From the NCBI GenBank assembly GCA_003559585.1, contig PWKX01000183.1:1-11639 (forward strand): a stretch of 11,639 nt of DNA, in the 5' to 3' direction. The notes beneath the pieces are model-generated. The model made no database searches and was not told the origin of the DNA. It was given only the letters and a program-made list of their open reading frames with translations. Positions 7,534-11,639 of this stretch are shown one piece after another. This stretch comes from Mollicutes bacterium (lineage in GTDB: Bacteria > Bacillota_I > Bacilli_A > Izemoplasmatales > Izemoplasmataceae). The number at the start of each line of letters is the position of its first letter. Position 1 is the first letter of the stretch. Made by a program: the position numbers and the translations under genes.

Positions 7534-8472
7534 TTACCCCCTTAACGCATGCCCTGTTAAGTGTAAGAACACACGCTCCAATGTCGCTTTTTCTTTATTT
7601 AAATTACTTAACTTAATATGTTGATCAATCATCTCAGCGATGATCTTATCTAAGCAATCCACACCACGAACCACATCAAACATCAACCGGTTATCAGATA
7701 CCTCAACACCTTTAACGCCATCAATGCGATAAAACGGTTGGGTATTGACGCTGCCATTTGCCTCAATGTCGATTGTAAACTTATCTGTATCGCCAAGCAT
7801 TTTCTTTAAATCTTCTTTGGTCCCTTCTGTCAATATCTCACCGTGATCAATAATCAAAATTCGAGTCGAAATATCTTCTACTTCCTCCATATAATGCGAT
7901 GTATAAATCACCGTTACCCCTTGATCTTTTAGAGCTTTAATGTAGTTTAAAATGTAATGTCTACTTTGCGGGTCAATCCCCACGGTTGGTTCATCAAAAA
8001 TGATGACCTTAGGTTGATGCGCAACACCACACGCAATATTTAACCGGCGTTTCATGCCCCCTGAGAATGTTTTAGGTTTCCGGTGTTTCACCGATAAAAG
8101 CCCAACGTTATCAAGCGCATTTAAAGCTGCCGCTTCTAACGCTTCCCCCTTTAAACCATAAAGAGATGCATAAAATTTCACATTATTCAACGCACTGATT
8201 TCTTCATAAATCGCCAAATCTTGAGGGACGATGCCCAGTGAAGCTTTATACGTTGAAAGATTTTTTTCAAACGACTGCCCTTCATATGTAATCTCACCTT
8301 CATCTTTGGTCAAAATACTTGATAAAATGTTGATGGTTGTACTCTTACCAGCACCATTCGGACCTAAAAAGCAAAGCACCTCCTTTTCATAAACATCAAA
8401 CGAAATCCCTTTTAACGCTTTAATATCTCCATAGCTTTTTTTTAAATTTCTGACGGATAATAAAGTTTTCAC
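7534..8472 (-). CDS. ABC exporter ATP-binding protein (DrrA type)
   Basis: This is the cytoplasmic ATPase subunit that powers the two ABC-2 permeases encoded directly downstream. It has 312 residues with all nucleotide-binding motifs intact: Walker A GPNGAGKS (37-44), Q-loop Gln84 (VPQD), signature SGGMK (137-141), Walker B VIIFDEP (156-162) and H-loop His193. The last 90 or so residues form the extra C-terminal domain usual in DrrA-like exporters (DUF4162-like). The start is taken as GTG 8472, because AAAGGAG sits 8 nt before it. The ATG at 8496 is upstream of that site and close to the predicted start of transcription. It is the first gene of a three-gene operon. Confidence 0.93.
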   Translation of the reverse strand: MKTLLSVRNLKKSYGDIKALKGISFDVYEKEVLCFLGPNGAGKSTTINILSSILTKDEGEITYEGQSFEKNLSTYKASLGIVPQDLAIYEEISALNNVKFYASLYGLKGEALEAAALNALDNVGLLSVKHRKPKTFSGGMKRRLNIACGVAHQPKVIIFDEPTVGIDPQSRHYILNYIKALKDQGVTVIYTSHYMEEVEDISTRILIIDHGEILTEGTKEDLKKMLGDTDKFTIDIEANGSVNTQPFYRIDGVKGVEVSDNRLMFDVVRGVDCLDKIIAEMIDQHIKLSNLNKEKATLERVFLHLTGHALRG

Positions 8473-8480
8473 GTCAATCA

Positions 8481-8487
8481 CTCCTTT
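8481..8487 (-). promoter_or_regulatory. Ribosome binding site of the ABC ATPase (decides GTG start at 8472)
   Basis: AAAGGAG on the minus strand ends 8 nt before GTG 8472. The in-frame ATG at 8496 has no such site before it. Confidence 0.75.
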
Positions 8488-8496
8488 CAACCACAT

Positions 8497-8526
8497 GTTA
8501 CACCATCTTTAAAACAGCCACATCAA
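8497..8526 (-). promoter_or_regulatory. Weak candidate promoter of the ABC exporter operon
   Basis: The minus strand shows TTGATG (8526-8521), an 18-bp spacer and TGTAAC (8502-8497). Both boxes are poor matches, as expected of a promoter needing an activator. The predicted start near 8490 gives an 18-nt leader to GTG 8472. The -35 lies within the inverted repeat at 8522-8539. Confidence 0.4.
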
Positions 8527-8539
8527 CCCAAAGGTTGAT
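8522..8539. promoter_or_regulatory. Inverted repeat overlapping the exporter promoter, candidate operator
   Basis: ATCAACC (8522-8528), a CAAA spacer and GGTTGAT (8533-8539) form a perfect 7-bp inverted repeat. A third half-site GGTTGA lies at 8545-8550, 12 bp from the second in direct orientation. The repeat covers the -35 region of the exporter operon and follows the terminator of the preceding gene. Clustered direct and inverted half-sites are typical of MalT-type activators, so the adjacent regulator is the obvious candidate, but this is inference. TCAACC alone is common in this window. Confidence 0.4.
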
Positions 8540-8555
8540 TTAACGGTTGAAACCA

Positions 8556-8588
8556 TAAAAAAAGCGTTTGACAGTCCTGTCAAACGCT
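8556..8588 (-). terminator. Intrinsic terminator of the DUF1475-DUF3159 gene pair
   Basis: AGCGTTTGACAG (8563-8574) and CTGTCAAACGCT (8577-8588) are a perfect 12-bp inverted repeat with only TC between them. On the minus strand the hairpin is followed by seven T (8562-8556). The stop codon of the DUF3159 gene (8589-8587) forms the base of the stem. It separates this pair from the exporter operon. Confidence 0.92.
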
Positions 8589-9246
8589 AAAACCCTTTCT
8601 TTTGTGATTCATAAGGCGGCTGATCACCGCGTTTAAACTCATCAACACTTGGTCCCTTTAAATGTTGTAATCGCCACATGCCATACACATAACTTAAGGC
8701 TAACACCAGTAATGTCACCGGAAACCCGAGTAAAGTATTGACCCACGCTAGTGACACCACATCATCTCCAAGGTATAAGATCGTTAAAATAAGCACCCTA
8801 AAAATCATCAACACCAACCACATGATGGTCACTTCCCTATAAGCCGGTAAAACATCGTCACGCCAATACCAAGGTAGCGGAAAATTTCTTGACACATGTG
8901 ATAAAAGCGCCGCCAATGGTTTGCCAATAATCAGCGTCATCAAGGTAGCAAAGGTTACAAAGGCATTGCCTAAAATTTGTGGTAAGAAAAAACCACTAGC
9001 CGTTCCCGCCACATAAGAAAACACAGCCGCAACCATAACACCAAACAACCCAAACAAGGCATACCCTAATGCGTGTTTTTTGAACAAACGGTTAAAAAAC
9101 AACAAGACACCAGCGATTAACGCCAAAACAAGAGCAGCGCTTAAATCTAAAAACTGAAAGGCAACCACAAACACCAACGGTGGCGCCACCGCATCAATCG
9201 TTTTACCTTTTAAAAACCGCGCAATTTCATCTTTTAAGTCTTTCAT
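8587..9246 (-). CDS. DUF3159-like integral membrane protein
   Basis: This is a multi-pass membrane protein of 219 residues and unknown function. After a short charged start there are about six hydrophobic segments. The pattern APPLVFVVAF, then FNRLFKKHALGYALFGL, then FFLPQILGNA, GKPLAALL, a W.RDD..PAYRE loop and FRVLILTILYL matches the DUF3159 family as I know it, best represented in Actinobacteria. It ends in a charged cytoplasmic tail. The start is ATG 9246, with GGGGG 6 nt upstream; the in-frame GTG at 9276 has no binding site. The gene overlaps the preceding DUF1475-like gene by 20 nt, so the two are translated together and may form a complex. No catalytic motif is visible. Confidence 0.8.
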   Translation of the reverse strand: MKDLKDEIARFLKGKTIDAVAPPLVFVVAFQFLDLSAALVLALIAGVLLFFNRLFKKHALGYALFGLFGVMVAAVFSYVAGTASGFFLPQILGNAFVTFATLMTLIIGKPLAALLSHVSRNFPLPWYWRDDVLPAYREVTIMWLVLMIFRVLILTILYLGDDVVSLAWVNTLLGFPVTLLVLALSYVYGMWRLQHLKGPSVDEFKRGDQPPYESQKKGF

Positions 9247-9565
9247 AATTTGCCCCCAGTAAGAACGATTCGACACTGTCGTGTTTCATCGCATGATATA
9301 AGATATACACACTGGCGGTTAAAAACCCAAATACCATCATCGAAACAACCCATATCACCATTAATGATGGCTTGGTCTCCCGGTACACAATCCAGGCAGA
9401 AAACAAAAAGAACCCCACATACAAATCAACCACCGACACAATTCCCCACGGATTGTTTAAAATCACAGACCCATCCATAAAAAAATCGCCACCAATAAAC
9501 CCATACAACAACACACTCACCATCGCAATGGTGCCTACCAAACTCAATCCCTTAATCACGTTCAT
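9227..9565 (-). CDS. Small DUF1475-like membrane protein
   Basis: This is a 112-residue protein with three predicted membrane segments (residues about 5-24, 42-61 and 68-92) and a short soluble tail. The block NPWGIVSVVDLYVGFFLFSAWIVYRE matches the DUF1475-type core (PW..ATLxDxYxGF..F..WVxYxE) known from bacterial and plant proteins of unknown role. The assignment rests on this block only. ATG 9565 is preceded by AGGGATGTGATG, a mediocre binding site. It is the first gene of a two-gene operon; its last 20 nt overlap the start of the DUF3159-like gene. No catalytic residues are recognised. Confidence 0.75.
   Translation of the reverse strand: MNVIKGLSLVGTIAMVSVLLYGFIGGDFFMDGSVILNNPWGIVSVVDLYVGFFLFSAWIVYRETKPSLMVIWVVSMMVFGFLTASVYILYHAMKHDSVESFLLGANYERLKR
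9253..9257 (-). promoter_or_regulatory. Ribosome binding site of the DUF3159-like gene (decides start at 9246)
   Basis: GGGGG on the minus strand lies 6 nt before ATG 9246, inside the end of the overlapping upstream gene. The alternative GTG at 9276 has no comparable site. Confidence 0.65.
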
Positions 9566-9593
9566 ATCATCACATCCCTATCATAATAATATT

Positions 9594-9622
9594 AGCATAC
9601 ACCGCTTTTAAAAAAACCTCAA
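9594..9622 (-). promoter_or_regulatory. Candidate promoter of the DUF1475-DUF3159 operon
   Basis: The minus strand shows TTGAGG (9622-9617), 17 bp, then TATGCT (9599-9594). The predicted leader is about 22 nt. A nearby TAATAT (9594-9589) is an alternative -10 without a good -35. The promoter is divergent from that of the dioxygenase gene in the same 144-bp gap. Confidence 0.45.
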
Positions 9623-9661
9623 AACAAATACAACACAAGATGATTAAGCATATTGTACCAC

Positions 9662-9675
9662 AGCTAAGGCTAGCT
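9662..9675. promoter_or_regulatory. Short inverted repeat upstream of the dioxygenase -10, possible operator
   Basis: AGCTA, a 4-bp spacer and TAGCT form a small inverted repeat between -35 and -10 of the dioxygenase gene. Members of this enzyme family are often under local repressors of quinone or phenol response. The arms are only 5 bp, so this may be chance. Confidence 0.2.
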
Positions 9676-9679
9676 ATCA

Positions 9680-9685
9680 TATAAT
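9680..9685 (+). promoter_or_regulatory. -10 box of the dioxygenase gene
   Basis: A consensus TATAAT gives a predicted start near 9692 and an 18-nt leader to ATG 9710. TTGTAC at 9653-9658 is the best -35-like sequence, but the 21-bp spacing is too long, so the -35 is unclear. Confidence 0.55.
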
Positions 9686-9709
9686 AGGTTTGAAAGGACT
9701 GTGATTATC

Positions 9710-10696
9710 ATGCAATCATTAAAAGGGATTCACCACATCACCGCCATCACCAGTAGCGCTGAGAAAATATATGCGTTTTTTACCCATATTCTTGGCATGC
9801 GACTGGTTAAAAAAACCATCAACCAAGATGACATCGACACCTATCATTTATTTTTTGCCGATGATGAAGGCTCCGCTGGAACTGACATGACCTTTTTCGA
9901 TTTTAAAGGCATACCCAAAAAAACACCCGGTAAGGACGACATCACCCGTTCGTACTTCCGTGTCCCAAGCAATCAAGCCATTGATTACTGGGTTAAACGC
10001 TTTAAACACTACAACGTTTCATTTGAAAAACCACACACACAATTTGACCGTCAAGTGCTTTATTTTCAAGACTTTGATGAACAAAACTACGCACTCATCT
10101 CTGATGAAAACGACCAAGGCGTTCCCGCAGGCACCCCTTGGAAAAAAGGCCCTGTTCCCAATGAATATGCCATCACCGGCTTGGGTCCTGTGATGTTGAG
10201 CATTAGCGATGAAGCAAAAATCACCACCGCCTTAACCAAACATCTCGGCATGAAAAAAATCGATCAAGCTAACACATTGATCTTATTTGAAATGGGCCAG
10301 GGTGGTAATGGTGCGCGCGTGATTGTGCATGTAACAAAAGACAAACAACCCGCCATGCAAGGCTATGGCAGCATCCATCATGTGGCCTTTCGCATCCAAG
10401 ACAAAGAAGCCCTCGATCAATGGACCACTTACTTAAACACCATCGGTGCACCAAACTCAGGCTTTGTTGATCGTTTCTATTTTAAGTCGCTTTATACCCG
10501 GTTATACCCTGGTTTATTATTTGAATTTGCCACAGAAGGCCCAGGCTTTATCGATGATGAAGAAACCTATGAAACCCTCGGTGAAACCTTAGCCTTGCCA
10601 CCCAAATTTAGACAAGAACGCGCACACGTTGAAAACATGGTTAGACACATTGACACCGTTCGTTCAAACAAAACCTTTAAAAAAGAGTACTTCTAA
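9710..10696 (+). CDS. Ring-cleaving dioxygenase of the VOC/glyoxalase superfamily (MhqO-like)
   Basis: This is a predicted cytoplasmic metal-dependent enzyme of 328 residues built from two VOC modules, similar to MhqO/MhqA-type hydroquinone-specific dioxygenases. The start GIHHITAI (6-13) and the block LGMRLVKKTINQDD...TYHLFFADDEGS.GTDMTFF are diagnostic of the group. Likely metal ligands are His9 (second of IHH), the second His of SIHHVAF in the C-terminal module, and the Glu in LLFEFATEGPGF. ATG 9710 is preferred to GTG 9701: GAAAGGA ends 11 nt before ATG but only 2 nt before GTG, and ATG lies 18 nt from the predicted transcript start. It is a single-gene unit between a divergent membrane operon and a bidirectional terminator. 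Relatives detoxify quinones; the substrate here is inferred only at family level. Confidence 0.88.
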   Translation: MQSLKGIHHITAITSSAEKIYAFFTHILGMRLVKKTINQDDIDTYHLFFADDEGSAGTDMTFFDFKGIPKKTPGKDDITRSYFRVPSNQAIDYWVKRFKHYNVSFEKPHTQFDRQVLYFQDFDEQNYALISDENDQGVPAGTPWKKGPVPNEYAITGLGPVMLSISDEAKITTALTKHLGMKKIDQANTLILFEMGQGGNGARVIVHVTKDKQPAMQGYGSIHHVAFRIQDKEALDQWTTYLNTIGAPNSGFVDRFYFKSLYTRLYPGLLFEFATEGPGFIDDEETYETLGETLALPPKFRQERAHVENMVRHIDTVRSNKTFKKEYF

Positions 10697-10726
10697 AAAA
10701 AAAGCGCTGATTTCAGCGCTTTTTTT
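10697..10726. terminator. Bidirectional intrinsic terminator between convergent genes
   Basis: A perfect 14-bp inverted repeat: AAAAAAAGCGCTGA (10697-10710), TT, TCAGCGCTTTTTTT (10713-10726). The A and T runs serve as U-tracts in both directions. It begins directly after the dioxygenase stop and ends 4 nt before the stop of the betaine-binding protein gene. Confidence 0.93.
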
Positions 10727-10730
10727 ATGA

Positions 10731-11609
10731 TTAATCGAAATATTCATTCAACTCATCGATGCTATCGATCGTGACGTACTCTGGTACGACAAGACCAATA
10801 CGGGCACCTTCAAAGTTTGGATGATACTCTTCCCAGTCATCTGAGAACGACTCAGCATACTGAGCATGTGTATGTGGTAACCACGCGTGAGGCATGAAGT
10901 CTAAGTTCCCGTTGGCAAGGTCTTGGAATACTGGTCCAGCATCTGCCATGATTAAGGTTACGTCATAGTTCATTTCTTCTTCGAGTAATACTTTAATGGC
11001 ATGTGCTTGTGTGATGCCGTCTTCCCAGCTCACATAACCAACTTCAAGTTCTGCGCCTTCACCATCTGCGCCCTCAGGAATCCAAGCTTCCCAAACGTCG
11101 CTATTGTTTTCATACCAAGTGTATGCAGCATCATAATCTGTATCATCTTGATCAGCTTCAATAAAGGCCCCAATCAAATCACCAAAGGTGTTTTCATCGA
11201 AATAAATGTTGTTTAGTAATTCAACCACATCTGGATGATCATCGGTAAGACCAGTACGTCCTACTGGGACAATGTCTTCAGCAGCACCAAAGGTACCTTG
11301 TGGATCTTCTAAGAATTTAAGGTTATATTCAGAGAACTTAAAGTGTGGAATCCAACCGGTCACAACAATCCATTCTTCATTCTCAATGGCTGAACCAAGC
11401 TGTGACACCATGGCAGTCTCACTAGATGTTAGTAAGTCCATCTCTAAGTTATAATCATCAAGGGCATTATCCGCAGCGGCCATAATACCAGCGCCACCTT
11501 CAATGCCGACGATATCTGGGTTTTCGGCGAACTCTCCATCTGCGCCATCACACGCAGCTAACGTGAACGCAGCTGTTAATGATAAAGCTAATAGTAATAA
11601 TTTTTTCAT
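10731..11609 (-). CDS. opuAC: Glycine betaine ABC transporter substrate-binding lipoprotein (OpuAC type)
   Basis: This is an extracytoplasmic lipoprotein of 292 residues that binds glycine betaine-like compatible solutes for an ABC importer used in osmoprotection. The signal peptide ends in the lipobox LAAC with Cys20. Two lobes are present in the order seen in Bacillus OpuAC. First comes IVGIEGGAGIM..ALDDYNL (33-55) with TGWIPHF (84-90) and LKFLEDP; then VGYVSWEDGI (190-199) and MPHAWLPHTHAQY (239-251). The betaine cage residues of OpuAC map to Trp86, Trp195 and Trp243, with His248. The protein is strikingly acidic: about 62 Asp/Glu against 5 Lys/Arg after the lipid Cys. The start ATG has AGGAGGAG 9 nt upstream. 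The ATPase and permease genes are not in this window and may lie upstream beyond the right edge. Base composition differs from that of its neighbours (less C-biased plus strand). Confidence 0.95.
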   Translation of the reverse strand: MKKLLLLALSLTAAFTLAACDGADGEFAENPDIVGIEGGAGIMAAADNALDDYNLEMDLLTSSETAMVSQLGSAIENEEWIVVTGWIPHFKFSEYNLKFLEDPQGTFGAAEDIVPVGRTGLTDDHPDVVELLNNIYFDENTFGDLIGAFIEADQDDTDYDAAYTWYENNSDVWEAWIPEGADGEGAELEVGYVSWEDGITQAHAIKVLLEEEMNYDVTLIMADAGPVFQDLANGNLDFMPHAWLPHTHAQYAESFSDDWEEYHPNFEGARIGLVVPEYVTIDSIDELNEYFD

Positions 11610-11618
11610 AATAATAAA

Positions 11619-11626
11619 CTCCTCCT
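11619..11626 (-). promoter_or_regulatory. Strong ribosome binding site of the betaine-binding protein
   Basis: AGGAGGAG on the minus strand, 9 nt before ATG 11609, is the best match to the anti-Shine-Dalgarno sequence in the window, fitting a highly expressed binding protein. The 13 bases upstream of it that remain in the window are too few to call a promoter. Confidence 0.8.
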
Positions 11627-11639
11627 AAAGAATTTTTAT

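Noticed and set aside
8494..8496. ATG at 8496 as the start of the ABC ATPase
   Set aside because: AAAGGAG lies downstream of it, correctly placed for GTG 8472, and the predicted transcript start is near 8490.
9250..9611. Two overlapping plus-strand open frames opposite the DUF1475-like gene
   Set aside because: They are antisense to a convincing membrane protein, lack binding sites, and have low-complexity Pro/Thr/Asn-rich translations caused by the C-rich strand.
1..11639. Mycoplasma genetic code (TGA as Trp)
   Set aside because: TGA ends three genes at sensible points (5835, 6794, 9227), and the tryptophans in conserved motifs are encoded by TGG.
1..11639. CRISPR arrays, tRNA/rRNA genes, insertion sequences, phage or toxin-antitoxin genes
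   Set aside because: Read through the window on both strands; no spaced direct repeats, cloverleaf-like sequences, transposase or integrase proteins or paired small toxin genes were seen.

Overview
The window reads as bacterial chromosome from a low-to-moderate GC (about 40% by eye) Gram-positive-type organism, probably in the Bacillota/Mycoplasmatota (Tenericutes) neighbourhood. Two secreted proteins are lipoproteins with lipoboxes, every gene has a Bacillota-style Shine-Dalgarno sequence, and there is no outer-membrane gene. TGA is used as a stop (at 5835, 6794 and 9227) and tryptophan is TGG, so the code is the standard bacterial one and not the Mycoplasma code. An Acholeplasma/Izemoplasma-like relative is possible, but I cannot prove a lineage from this sequence. 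The very acidic betaine-binding protein hints at a saline habitat.

Layout, left to right. (1) 1-1389 (+): 3' part of an M3-family zinc oligopeptidase, ending in a hairpin terminator shared with the convergent gene. (2) 1434-3023 (-): surface lipoprotein with an Ig-like domain, two W/Y-rich repeats joined by a collagen-like linker, a trypsin-like HtrA protease domain and a PDZ domain. (3) 3024-3223: 200 bp of non-coding DNA holding a promoter, a minus-strand terminator and a nested set of inverted repeats. (4) 3224-8472 (-): ABC exporter operon (ATPase, permease, permease, joined by a 5-nt gap and an ATGA overlap), followed by an 853-residue MalT/LuxR-type ATPase regulator with its own promoter. 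(5) 8587-9565 (-): two overlapping membrane-protein genes of DUF1475 and DUF3159 type, ended by a perfect 12-bp hairpin terminator. (6) 9710-10696 (+): MhqO-like ring-cleaving (VOC) dioxygenase, with a perfect bidirectional terminator. (7) 10731-11609 (-): OpuAC-type glycine betaine binding lipoprotein. The ATPase and permease of that transporter are not in the window and probably lie beyond the right edge.

The most interesting unit is region 4. A STAND ATPase regulator sits directly downstream of a DrrA-type exporter, and a perfect inverted repeat (ATCAACC-N4-GGTTGAT) overlaps the weak exporter promoter. The same core recurs in a hairpin just past the regulator gene. This looks like a locally controlled export or resistance module with an unknown ligand. 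Regions 1, 5, 6 and 7 look like independent housekeeping or stress genes.

Several starts were moved from the longest open frame to an internal ATG/GTG. The internal start has a correctly spaced Shine-Dalgarno sequence and lies 18-22 nt downstream of the predicted transcription start at five promoters. There are no tRNA or rRNA genes, CRISPR arrays, insertion sequences or phage genes. No gene-free stretch exceeds 300 bases.
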